A DNA stretch of 64,000 nt from NCBI GenBank assembly GCA_019671005.1, contig JAGYYJ010001503.1:1-64000 (forward strand), given 5' to 3'. This stretch comes from Hibiscus mutabilis (taxonomy: Eukaryota > Streptophyta > Magnoliopsida > Malvales > Malvaceae). Shown piece by piece: positions 45,116 through 55,430 of this stretch. The notes beneath the pieces were generated by a model that saw only the letters and a program-made list of their open reading frames with translations, made no database searches and had not been told where the DNA came from. The stretch's first letter is position 1. Every line of letters starts with the position of its first letter. Both the position numbers and the translations under genes were made by a program.

Positions 45116-47644
45116 TGTAATGCCCAAAATTTGGGCCTAGAATTTAATCGGATCAAATAGACGGTTCGGTAGAACCAGGTTAGGCAATTCGAGTTAGTTT
45201 AGGGAATTAAATCTTATAAAATTGTTTTTGGTTAAAATAAAATATGGAAAAATGTTATAAAATACTTAATTAATATTTTAAGTGTTTTTTTAAATACAAT
45301 TTAAAGTAATTAATTCTTATTTTGGGATGTTTTGGTCTAGTGACTAAAATATAAAGTTTCAAAACTATTTTGGTGACTAAATCGTAAAAGGGTCAAAACT
45401 TAGAATCTTTAAGGAGCTATTTGAACAAACTTTTCCATCAGATTTCCCCCTTAATTTAGGCTATTTTTAAAGTGTTTAAATTGGTTTTAATATTAAAAGA
45501 AAATAGATTTAATAAAAGGATTTCATTTTCACAAAATTACTTTCGTACGTAACTAACTTTGATTTTACTTGTCTCTCAACTTTCTCAGCAGCCAAACTAT
45601 AAAAATCTTTCCAAAATTTCCAGGAATCAATTCCTTTTTGATTACCTACTTGATTCCTTTGATTCTTGCAACAAAATCTATTTGGATTTCAACCAAACTT
45701 TGCCAATTAAGGGAGAAATCAGCAATTATAGGTGATTTTTGTTTCTCTCCTCTAATTAAAGGTTCTTTATTGAAATTCTCAAGTTCTTGATCATTTGCTA
45801 CTGATTTATGTTATGGAATTATGATTTAAACATGGATTTTGTAATTAAATTGAGTTTTGTGTGGAAATTGAATAAAAACTAATTTGGATCTATTTTGTAA
45901 TGAATCTAATTGATTTAGATATCTTATGAGATGTGTTTTAATGTTAAAAGAAGAGGTTAATTAAAGGAATCCCAAAACTATGTGAATTGCTAATTTTCTA
46001 GGTTGTTTATAGTTGGTTTTTTATGTGATCCTGGTGTTGTGGTGTTGCTAGAGGTATAATGACGTGTTTAGGATGTTAATTGATGTTGTTAAGATGTTAG
46101 AATCAATAGGTTTTGCTGGGCTTTGTTTAGTTGAGGTGTAATGATGTTTTCGATTGCTTTAGGGAGGCGTTTGATGGATCTAAGTGAGGCAAAGTTGTGT
46201 TTGTTGTTTGCTGGGGATTTAAGATGCATGGAAGTGCATTAATCCTCTGTTTTTGTTTGGGTAAAATAGGGGAGTTGAATCCTTTTGCATTTGGAGAGGT
46301 TGCGGAAGCTTCAGAGGGTTGATCGCGGATCGGCTAGTGAGCTTTGGGTTTTCGGTGAGTGGAAACATGTTTTACTGCTCTAAAGTGGTTTTGAAAGAAC
46401 TTATGGGAGTTTAGAATAAGTTTGAAACATTTATCTAAGCTCGGAAGTAAGTATTGGTTGAGTTGGTTGAGCTCTCTCTCGTTTTTGGTATTGCAAAATA
46501 TAATCTCATGCACATGTTTATGGTTTTGATTACTCACTGTATTATGCATGTTTTAGAAATGAAAGATGTTGCAAAAGATCATATATGATGATTATTGAGA
46601 ATGAAACATGTTTTGTGAAAGTATTTTCGAGAATACTATAAAGCATGGTTTAGCATGTTTGAAATTAGATTGATTTTATGCATATGTAAAATAGTGAGAT
46701 AATGTTATCTTATTGAGTATATTGGCAAGTGGCTGTGATTAAAATGTTATCGGATATAGTTGGCTAGCCATAGGGTTTAAAGTGCACTATAAAAAGTCAC
46801 CTCATGTGTGTTGAGGGGTTATGAGTGTGCCGTTGACTCCACCATGAGAACTACAGTGGTCGAGGTGGGTAAATGTTCTATTTTCTCCCACTGATGGATT
46901 TATACATCCAAACCGTTAAGGTGGGTAAATGTTTCGTTGCTTCAGTTTGAACTGTTGAGGTGGGAAATATTCCGTTGCTCCAATTGAGGAATGTATGTGA
47001 AGTGGTTGTGGGAACCACTTGAGAAATCCGTGTATCCAATGTGTTTTTGTAAATGGTTTGGAACTTGTTTTGAGTCACTTGAAAGCCAATATACTAGTTA
47101 ATGTATCATAAGAAGTGGATTATGTTTGTATAATATGGCTTATACATGAGATGCTCTTTAAGCTCTCTATATAGAGATTTTGGCATTTGAGGCTTAAATT
47201 GAGGTAGAGATGAAATCCATGATACATGTGTTGTAAATGATTTTAAATATGGATTTGAAAGAGATTATAGAAGCATGAGATGATTTTGCCTTGAGACATA
47301 TGCACTTGTTTTGAATTAAAATGATTTAAATTTCATTGATGAGTGTTTTAGACATTCCCTCACTAAGCTTATAGCTTACGCTCTCCTTTCTCATCAATGC
47401 AGAGAAATAGACTTTTACGGACAGCAAGCGCGTAAGAGAGGATTCAAGAATTGAGACATTTCAAAGTATGGTTTTATAAATACTAAGTAGTAATAAAAGA
47501 CAACATGACCAATTTGTAATTGGGAGGTTTATTTTGGATACTCCTTGTTTGTATAAGTTTGGTTTGATGTTTTGGAATTGTATGATGCTTAAGGCTTGGT
47601 TGAGGGGTTGGGAAACATTATGCATGCTTGGGTAGTAATCATGC
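45116..47644 (+). mobile_element. 5' LTR of Tekay element E3, left part
   Basis: It starts TGTAATGCCC at the same satellite position as the E1 LTR and follows it to 47644 (equivalent to about 10905), where the Athila element interrupts. It carries the GTGAGT word at 46355, the palindrome TCTCTATATAGAGA at 47164 and the TCACTAAGC..GCTTACGCTC block at about 47361-47387. Many of the differences from E1 are transitions. Confidence 0.95.
47640..47644 (+). repeat. Left target site duplication of the Athila element (CATGC)
   Basis: CATGC is repeated at 59419-59423. The uninterrupted E1 LTR reads AATCATGCCTATAGGG, with a single CATGC, which proves the 5-bp duplication. Confidence 0.97.
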
Positions 47645-49207
47645 TGTTGCACGTAATAAGTGCTACGCAAATGTGCAAGTATACACGTCGCAAGTTATAG
47701 TATAAAAGATATCGTCTCCACAGGGATTGGTGCTACTTCAAGAATCTAGTCTCTTGCACTGTAAAAAGTAAAAACACAAGTAAAGGATTGTAGGAGTTTA
47801 ACTAATAACTAATCTAGAAAGCAATAAAGTAAATGAATAGATGAGATCAATTGAGAGAGAGATAGGCCAGGTTATCGTGAGTTGAGGTGTGATAGCCGAT
47901 TGGATCGTTTTGGTAAAAGAGTGCACGGGCAACTCAGTTTCCGTGGCAACTTGCACAACGGGGTTGCCTTGGCAACTAATCGATGGTTGCCTGGGCAACT
48001 AGTTGGGCAACTACTTGGGTGTCTGGGCAGCAACCTTCAAGGCTCGGCAGAGCGTTCTTCAATGGTTTCTTCTTATCCCTAAGTCGAAACTCTAGCTACT
48101 TGTGCATGCCTTGATAATACATCCCTTCGTGAATCAAAGGTGAACAACAACCAATCTTGCGCTCCTCTTAGCCGTTGAAATCCTTAACTTATTCCTAAGC
48201 CGGATTAATCTTCACCATCAATAGATTGAATAAAGATCATATTCATTCGTTTCTTGAATCTAACTCTCCCGATATTAGATAAATAGATGAAATCACGAGA
48301 TCCTCTCCCAATTCACTCGCAAACAAGAATAAGAACCAAGAATGAATAAATCTTGAAGTAGAAAAGTGCAAACTCTTATTACCTAAACAAAAACCATTAG
48401 TTTCTCACAACCATAAAACACAATAACCATAGCCAAATAGATTTAGTTCATGGCTAGGTTCCAAAGAAACACAAGATAAACAATCCCTAGCATGAACCCA
48501 ATCGAACAAGAAAGAAAAAGATGAAGAAGGAGGCTTGTCGAAATCCTCCTTGCCCTTGATGCTTGTCGAAAATTCTCTCCTCTTGCCCTCCTTGGACTTG
48601 TCGAAATTTCCCTATTTTTCTCTCTATGGATTGTCGAAATCCCCTTCTTATTTATAGGGCTAGGCCAAAGTCCTTCTTTGAGGAGGAAGTTAAGTTGGAA
48701 TTAAATTATCTTTAAAGAATATAATTCTTTATTATAATTGTATTCCTACTAGAACTTCTCCTATCTTCTTGGAATTTAATTATTCTTTAATCTCTGCATG
48801 GCAATCAAATTCCTTTGGGTTTGGGCTTTGCTCCACATCATCTCGGGCTTGTATAGTCATCAATTTCGACTACCATATCACATTTTCTCTTGTCGACAAT
48901 TGCCATGGCAACTGGCTCGACGTCTCCTTCATGCATTGCCCTGGCAACTAGCTCGGCATATCCTTCATGCATTGCCCTGACAACTAGCTCTAGCCTTTCT
49001 TTGGCAAGTGATCCTGTACATACACACAAAACACACCAAAGCAGCATCTTTTCCCACAAAAACTACCAAGTTATGTAATCAAGCTCAACGATGGAAGGAA
49101 ACATGGATTAATGCAAGAATGGCTAATTATGCAACTAATATGGGCCTAAGTCTAACAATAATATGAGTAAAATAGGTAAGAAAAATAGTACTTTTGAACA
49201 CTTATCA
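47645..49207 (-). mobile_element. 3' LTR of the Athila element
   Basis: Starts TGTTGCACG and ends CTTATCA on the plus strand. It matches 57865-59418 throughout, with scattered substitutions and small indels (for example an extra AGTTGGGCAACT near 47999). It contains GTTGCCTTGGCAAC (47963), GTTGCCTGGGCAAC (47986) and the GCCnnGGCAAC minisatellite (48899-49000). No coding frame of interest. Confidence 0.96.
48899..49000 (+). repeat. Minisatellite of ~36 bp with GCCnnGGCAAC cores (3' LTR)
   Basis: Units ATTGCCATGGCAAC, ATTGCCCTGGCAAC and ATTGCCCTGACAAC, each followed by tAGCTCGGCATCTCCTTC-like text. Repeated at 59110-59210. Confidence 0.85.
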
Positions 49208-49245
49208 CACCCCCAAACTCGAACTATTGCTTGTCCTCAAGCAAT
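49208..49245 (-). promoter_or_regulatory. Athila polypurine tract with adjoining hairpin
   Basis: On the minus strand GAGTTTGGGGGTG abuts the 3' LTR, as expected for plus-strand priming. Just upstream a perfect 8-bp stem with a 4-nt loop (ATTGCTTG-TCCT-CAAGCAAT on the plus strand, 49226-49245) sits beside the tract. A second tract-plus-hairpin lies at 49983-50019. Confidence 0.8.
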
Positions 49246-49980
49246 GCAAACTCATAATTACCTGCCAAGACTTCAACTTTCACAAACTTAGCTTTGAACT
49301 TGATTTCAATTATCTGAACCGGAGCACAAAGTATGATTGGCTTTTTATTTTTCGGAAAAATTAGGAGTTACTCGGAATCAAACTATAATGGTTGTGAGTG
49401 TGTGCGGAGTTGTGTGCAAGTTGATTTTTCGGATTCTATGCAAACAAGAGGTTTTCAAATTACTTCATTGGGTTCTTTTTAACATGTTTTAACTAGAGCC
49501 AGTTTTGGGCACCTCTAGTTTTTTGTTTTCATAAGTTAATTTATTCGACTAGAGCCAGTTTCGGGCACCTCTAGCAATCAAAAAATTTTTTTTTAACACA
49601 TACTAGAGCCAGTTTCGGGCACCTCTAGTGACCAATTTTTTAGCACATGCTAGAGCCAATTTCGGGCACCTCTAGCATTCATCCAATTTTTATTCTAATC
49701 CCCCAATTTGTTAATTATCAACCTAAGTTCACTAGAATTCCTTAAATCAATCAAACCACAACAGTGTTTCATCAAATTTAGCATCATAGTAAAATTCTAA
49801 GTTTTTCCATGGTTATCCTAGAATAAAAATTCTATCAATTAAGTGCATTGGCAAAGTCATCATCGAATATTCATCAAATCTAAGCAATTCTTGTTCCAAT
49901 TAAAGGCATGGCAAGGAATTTATGTATCCTAAATGTAATATTTAAGATGAATGTAACTAAACATGGTAACTACTAATAAC
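49246..49980. other. Non-coding spacer before the Athila 3' LTR, with a palindromic repeat array
   Basis: No coding frame. It holds four near-identical 26-nt palindromic units (49493-49675, listed separately) and otherwise AT-rich sequence. Confidence 0.7.
49493..49675. repeat. Four dispersed 26-nt stem-loop units, CTAGAGCC..CACCTCTAG
   Basis: Units at 49493-49518, 49549-49574, 49603-49628 and 49650-49675, separated by 21-30 nt of unrelated AT-rich sequence. Each begins CTAGAG and ends CTCTAG, reverse complements of each other, around CCAGTTTCGGGCAC. Only one or two positions differ among the four, while the spacers differ fully. Confidence 0.92.
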
Positions 49981-49982
49981 AA

Positions 49983-50019
49983 TCCCCCCCAAACTCGAGT
50001 GAGGCATTGTCCTCAATGC
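49983..50019 (-). promoter_or_regulatory. Second polypurine-tract-like module with hairpin
   Basis: Plus-strand CCCCCCCAAACTCGAGT followed by GCATTG-TCCT-CAATGC (50004-50019). It repeats the layout and loop sequence of 49208-49245, about 775 bp upstream of the LTR in element orientation and just after the env-position ORF. Confidence 0.7.
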
Positions 50020-50065
50020 ATGCAAAAAAATAACGAAAAATACAAATAAAAATGCATACGAGGAC

Positions 50066-51622
50066 TTACTCCGAGAGTTCGTCGTCGTAGATGATTAGTT
50101 TCCTTTTTGTCGGTGTCTTGATTCTCTTGCTTGAACGCGATGGTTGTTTTCTTGTTGCCGGTGGTGGAATCGATCCTCGTACGGGGTTGTCCTCATCGTC
50201 CTCTTCATCAATGTTATTGGCTTTTCGCTTAGAGGATTCAATTGGTGCGGTCTTTGTTGGTGCAACAGAGGACTCGTCTGAATCTGAAAAATCAAAAAAT
50301 GATTCCGTAGGAGTTGATTCGGGCATAGGTGCTTTACCTTTGGCTTTTGCAGTGATTACCGGGATGTCTTTAGCTTTGGTTGCCGTGGCATCTTCAGGAT
50401 TGATTGCCGTGGTGTTAGCTTGTGCATGCACGAAGTAGGTTGTCGTGGCATCATCTGTTGAGGTTGCCGTGGCGACTGCTTCATTGGTTGTCGGGGCAAG
50501 GATATTGGCGGGAAAGATTGGGAACGACACGTGATTGTCCGGGTACTTTTCTAGGATTACTTGGGTTATGGCATTGTTGTGCTCCTTCATGTACTGCATG
50601 AACATTAGTTTCCGGTCTTCAATTTTCCTTAGGTGGCTTGCCAATGGGTGCAAAAGTGCTTCAAAGTGTCCCGGGGTTGGTGGCCGAGTTGCCCTGGCGT
50701 TAGGTGCTTGGGCATTATGGATTGCCGGGGCGGCAGGAGTTGCCGCAGCAATTAGAGGCCTTGAAGATTTTCCCGGTGCCTCTCCCATTAGCTTTTGGAT
50801 TTGTGCTTAATTCCAACCAGACTTTGGTAGGGCTTTTTCATCGGTGGACTCACTTGGGACATGCATCTCCTTGCAAAGATTAGAAATTAAGCAAGGGAAG
50901 AAAAGAGAACCCTTATCTTTTGAGCTGCATACAAAAATCTCATCACAAATAATTTTTCCAATGTTAATGATGTGATTATGCAAAATAGAATGTATGAGCA
51001 AAAGACGTGGTATATCAACGGTAGAATTGTGTGTGGTGGGCATTAAAGAAGTTTTAACAAACTTATTCCATAGTTTTGCCTCGGGTTTAAGCTGAAGGCG
51101 ATTTACCGTGCCCTTGTATTTACCGTCGTTCCAATGAGTTCCTGGTTGAGTGAGTTCTTGAAGCACCTTGTCGAGTTGCTTGGGAGTGATTTGATCAACG
51201 AAGGCTTGATGCTCGTCCTTCTCAATGTAAAGCCCATAAAAGGTGTTGACGTTTTCGGGACTTATGAGTATGGCCTTGTCACGAACAAAAACATAAGGAT
51301 TATCCGGGTTAGGTGATTGAGCATAGAATTCTCTTACCCATGAGATGTTACCCGGTTCCGGTTGATGGCAAAAGATTTGCCACTTTTGATGTTCAATCCA
51401 CTTGAAGATGAATGGTTCAAGGCCGAAATCTTGATGAGAGTTGGAGTATTCAAAGCCTTGTTCTTCATGAATCTTTCGGCTTTCAAACTTGGATTTAAAT
51501 CTTTCTTGAACTGCCGGTGTAGCAAACTTCTTGTATCTTGGTTCTTTGGAGGAACTTGGATGAACTAAAAGTTTAATCTTGGATTCCATGGATGATCTTG
51601 GTTGTGAGTTTTGTAAAAACAA
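50066..51622 (-). pseudogene. Env-position ORF of the Athila element, split by one stop
   Basis: Two frames (51622-50807, 271 codons; 50788-50066, 240 codons) lie in the same register, divided by a single TAA at 50807-50809, so the ancestral ORF had about 517 residues. The N-terminal half carries FIFKWIEHQKWQIF, WVREFYAQSP, LLLIHSILHNHIINIGKII and DKGSLFFPCLISNLCKEM, the pattern of the 'putative plant transposon protein' domain found in Athila third ORFs. The second half is Ala/Thr-rich low complexity and ends with basic clusters (SKRKAN, SKRIKTPTKRK) resembling nuclear signals. I see no signal peptide or transmembrane helix. By position it matches the 'envelope-like' ORF of Athila; function in the family is unknown. 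Confidence 0.85.
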
Positions 51623-52113
51623 AGAAAAGAAAAGAAAAGAAACTAAAAAAAATGCAAGATAGAAAGTAGGAATAGGTTAAGGGTGATGGGTTTTATAGAA
51701 AAGATAGGTGGGTGGGATTAGGGGAAAATGAAAAAGGGTTTAGGGTGAGGGAGAAGTTGTCGACAAGGGGTTGTGGTTAGGGTGAATTGGAGGCTTTATA
51801 TAAGCCTTAGATTCAGCCCATTAGTTTCCTTGTTGAAGATGTTTTCCTACTTGGATTAGAATTCCTCTTTATCTTGAACTTTTCTTCCTACAATTCAAAG
51901 ACAAATCAAATAAGGATTAAAATTAAATTAATAAAAGAAATAAATAAAGATGTATAAAGGGATTCTAAAAAAAAATCTATCCTAAAATATATATATATAA
52001 TAATCGAAAATAGTAAAAAAAATTGAAATAAAATAAATTAAATACTTAATCGAAAATAAAAATAAATAAATAAAAATAAAATAAAACTACTAATATCAAA
52101 AGGGAGAGCATGC
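51623..52113. other. Non-coding AT-rich gap between integrase and the env-position ORF
   Basis: Rich in A and T with AATAAATAAATAAA runs (about 51915-52085) and no coding frame. It is upstream of the env-position ORF in element orientation, where a separate promoter or a splice acceptor could lie. I see no convincing motif. Confidence 0.6.
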
Positions 52114-53606
52114 TCATGCATCTCCTAAATTGACCACTTCCTTGTTACGTTCCACATGGGCACTATTGTAGTGCTTCAATCTTTGTCCATTAACTTTGAA
52201 TTCATGGTTGTCAGAGATGGACTTGATTATCACAGCACCATGGGAGAATGGGTTGACGACTTCGAATGGTCCCAACCATCTTGATTTCAGCTTTCCCAGG
52301 AAAAGTTTTAGCCGAGAATTGAATAAGAGAACTAGTTGCCCTGGCGTGAATTGCCGCGGCAATAGTTTCTTGTCGTGCCATCGCTTTGTTTTCTCCTTGT
52401 AGATTCGTGCATTGTTATAGGCGAGTGCATGGAATTCTTCTATCTCGTTGAGGTCCAACAAACGCTTTTGTCCGGCACTTTCCCAATCCATATTCACGGT
52501 CTTGATTGCCCAGTATGCCTTGTGTTCGATTTCCACCGGTAGATGACATGTTTTACCATAGACAAGTCGGAAGGGGGACATACCTAAAGGTGTTTTGAAT
52601 GCAGTGCGATATGCCCAAAGTGCGTCATCTAGTCTTAATGACCAATCCTTCCTGGAGGGATTTACGACTTTCACGAGTATTCCCATCAATTCCCGGTTGG
52701 AAATTTCTGCTTGCCCGTTGGTTTGTGGGTGATATACCGTGGCGATCTTGTGTGATATGCCGAAGCGTTGCAACATCTTGGCAATTAGTCTGTTGTCAAA
52801 ATGCTTGCCTTCGTCACTGATAATTGCTCTTGGCATCCCAAACCGTGTAAATATGTTTTTCTACAAGAATCGTTGCACGGTCTTGGAATCGTTGTTGGGA
52901 ATTGCAGCTGCCTCCACCCATTTAGACACATAGTCGACGGCAAGTAAGATGTAGAGGTTGCCAAATGAAGATGGGAAAGGTCCCATAAAATCGATCCCCC
53001 AAACATCGAACAATTCCACCTCGATGATGTTCTGGAGTGGCATCTCATGTCGTCTAGAGATATTGCCCGTCCTCTGGCAACGATCACATTGCTTGTAAAA
53101 GTCTTGGGTATCTTTGTACAATGTTGGCCAATACAAACCGGATTGCAAAACTTTGGCTGCGGTACGAGTTCCTCCAAGATGTCCTCCATAGGGTGAAGAA
53201 TAGCATTGTCGGAGTACATTCTGTTGCTCTTCTTCAGGGACACATCGGCGTATAACCTGATCTGCACATTGTTTAAACAAAAGAGGCTTGTCCCAAAAGT
53301 AATGCTTAGCATCATGGCGGAACCGCTTCTTCCCTTCGTGAGTAATGCCATAAGGTAAAATACCACAAACAAGGAAATTAACTAAATCCGCGTACCAGGG
53401 TATTGCCGAGGCATGTGCTGCCGTGGTGACTGCTCCCAAAATTGCCGAGGCGTGCGCATCAAAAGCTGCTACAGCGTCGAGGGTTGCCGAGGCGTGTGCA
53501 TCAATAGTTGCTGAGGCGTCGAGGGTTGCTGAGGCGTCAAGGGTTGCTGAGGCAACTAAAATTTGTTCATCCGGGAATGCATCGCATATCTCTAGATCCG
53601 CGTCCT
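52114..53606 (-). pseudogene. Athila integrase, one internal stop, with an Ala-rich N-terminal insert
   Basis: An open frame from 53603 to 52861 gives an Ala/Asp/Thr-rich stretch (53580-53400, ASAT-type repeats), then PWYADLVNFLVCGILP, the zinc-binding region (YGGHLGG..CDRCQRTGNISRR) and the start of the catalytic core (VWGIDFMGPFPSSFGN, first Asp). A TAG at 52861-52863 stops it; the same frame resumes as FGMPRAIISDEGKHFDNRL (second Asp), ATVYHPQTNGQAEISNREL (Glu) and AYRTAFKTPLGMSPFRLVYG, ending at 52114 with a C-terminal domain (LKSRWLGPFEVVNPFSHGAV). The D, D, E triad is present. The first zinc-ligand His of the family seems replaced by Tyr (QCYSSPYGGH). Integrase inserts element cDNA into chromosomes. 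Confidence 0.9.
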
Positions 53607-54869
53607 ACTCTCTATTGCGTTCCAAACGTGATAAGTGATTGGCCACTTGATTTTCTGTTCCTTTCCTATCAAACGAATCAAACGAGGTTTAGCATCCTTT
53701 TTAGCAAATAAGTATTTGATTGCCGAATGGTCCGTATGAACAATTACCTTTGTACCAATCAAATAGGATCGGAACTTGTCAAATGCGAAAACTACAGCTA
53801 GTAACTCTTTCTCCGTTGTTGTGTAATTCACTTGAGCACTATTAAGAGTTTTACTAGCGTAGTATATCACATGGAAGGTCTTACCTGTGCGTTGGCCTAG
53901 GACTTTTCCTACCACAAAATCACTTGCATCACACATGAGCTCAAAAGGTAGATTCCAATCTGGTGATATGACAATGGGTTCCGAGGTAAGCTTTTTCTTT
54001 AGGGTTTTGAATGCTTGGTTGAAAGAATCATCAAAATCGAAGACTTTATCCTGTTCAAGCAGATTACACAAGGGTTTAGTGATTTTAGAAAAATTATGAA
54101 TGAACCTCCTGTAAAAACCTGCATGTCCGAGAAAACTTTGAATTCCTTTAACCGAACTTGGTGGGGGTAATCTCTCGATCACGTCCACCTTGGCTTTGTC
54201 TACTTCAATTCCCTTGGATGAAATCTTATGGCCGAGCACTATTCCTTCATCTACCATAAAATGGCATTTCTCCCAATTGAGGACTAAATCCGTTTCTTCA
54301 CATCTTGCCAACACCCTCTCTAAATTGCCGAGACAGCTGTCGAAGTCATTACCAAAAATAGAAAAATCATCCATGAAGATCTCAAGGAAGTCTTCGACCA
54401 TGTCTGAAAAGAGCGCCATCATGCATCTTTGGAAGGTTGCCGGGGCGTTACACAATCCACACGGCATCCTTCGGAAGGCATAAGTACCGTATGGGCATGT
54501 GAAGGTTGTCTTTTCTTGATCTTCTGTTGCTATGGCAATTTGATTGTAACCTGAATAACCATCAAGAAAACAATAAAAGGGTTTACCTGCAAGACGGTCA
54601 AGATCAATAAAGGGTAATGGGAAGTGATCTTTCCTAGTGGCTTTGTTTAGCTTTCGATAATCCATACAAACCCTCCAACCGATCACAGTCCTGGTTGGAA
54701 TGAGTTCAATAATTTCATTACTTACCACTGTTATACCTCCCCTTTTCGAAACACATTGTACCGGACTTACCCATGTACTATCAGAGATAGGGTATATAAT
54801 GCCGGCGTCAAGCCACTTGATGATTTCTTTCATTACAACCCCTTTCATGGCATGATTCAGTCTCCTCTA
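53592..54869 (-). pseudogene. Athila reverse transcriptase and RNase H, with connection deletion
   Basis: The frame continues in register from the upstream protease-RT ORF across a TAG at 54867-54869. RT motifs: WRVCMDYRKLNKATRKDHFP, FYCFLDGYSGYNQI, FRRMPCGLCNAPATFQRCM and the active site FMDDFSIFG (about 54355-54381; both Asp present). RNase H: LMCDASDFVVGKVLGQ, TTTEKELLAVVFAFDK and VIVHTDHSAIKYLFAKKDAK. After KPRLIRLIG the frame shifts: the expected end of RNase H and connection (about 20 residues) are missing, and ENQVANHLSRLE continues in another frame. The polyprotein is therefore broken at both ends of this segment. Confidence 0.92.
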
Positions 54870-55430
54870 GGCCTCAATTGAAGGTTTGTGATCATCTTCC
54901 AGCAGAATCTTGTGCATGCACACTACCGGGCTAATTCCCTTCAAGTCGACAATTGTCCACCCTATTGCCTTTTTGTGTAGCTTCAACATCTTGATCAGCT
55001 TCTTTTCCTGCTCAGGCTGTAACTTAGAAGAAATAATTACAGGCAATGTATTATCGGTTCCTAAGTATGCATATTTTAGTTGCTCTGGCAATTGTTTCAA
55101 CTCAAGAATCGGTGGTTGTTCAATAGAGGGTTTTTCGAGCTTACCTTCCTTACCTGAGTAATCTAGTGGTTCAAAGTATGTACCTGGTCGATTGACTAGC
55201 CAATTTGCCTCTTCTTGTTGTTCCTCATCGACCGGTTCTTCATACTCCTCAGGTTCCTCTTGATCGGTAATGTAGTTGCCGAGGAAACTAAATTCCTCAT
55301 CGAAGTTAAGCTCTGCCGTGGCATGAAGACGTTGGCATTCTTCTGGATCATCGGCATGCCTTAGTGTTTGGAACACATTTAGTTTAACTTGCTGGTCATT
55401 CACCCTCATTGTGAGCTCTTTTTTCAACAT
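54867..55430 (-). pseudogene. Athila protease-RT linker segment
   Basis: A 187-codon frame with LTMRVNDQQVKLNVFQTL, an acidic linker (DQEEPEEYEEPVDEEQQEE) and ISSKLQPEQEKKLIKMLKLH, KKAIGWTIVDLKGISPVVCM, the usual run-in to RT. It overlaps the gag-protease ORF in a different frame: an A6 run at about 55419-55424 (plus-strand T6) is one base longer than in-frame reading of both sides allows. It ends at TAG 54867-54869, followed in frame by RT. Confidence 0.88.

Noticed and set aside
48769..49078. Overlapping small frames in the Athila LTRs (repeated at 58980-59289)
   Set aside because: They run through the GCCnnGGCAAC minisatellite, which stays open in several frames because the unit is a multiple of three. 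No support for translation.
50066..51622. True retroviral envelope gene
   Set aside because: Position fits, but there is no signal peptide, transmembrane helix or glycoprotein-like feature visible. It is labelled only by position.
51915..52085. Matrix-attachment region or replication origin in the AT-rich gap
   Set aside because: Only simple AATAAA-type low complexity is visible. No specific motif supports either role.
55400..55430. Programmed -1 frameshift at A AAA AAG
   Set aside because: The downstream frame is offset by +1 (or -2) relative to gag-protease, not -1, and simple insertion in the A-run explains it.
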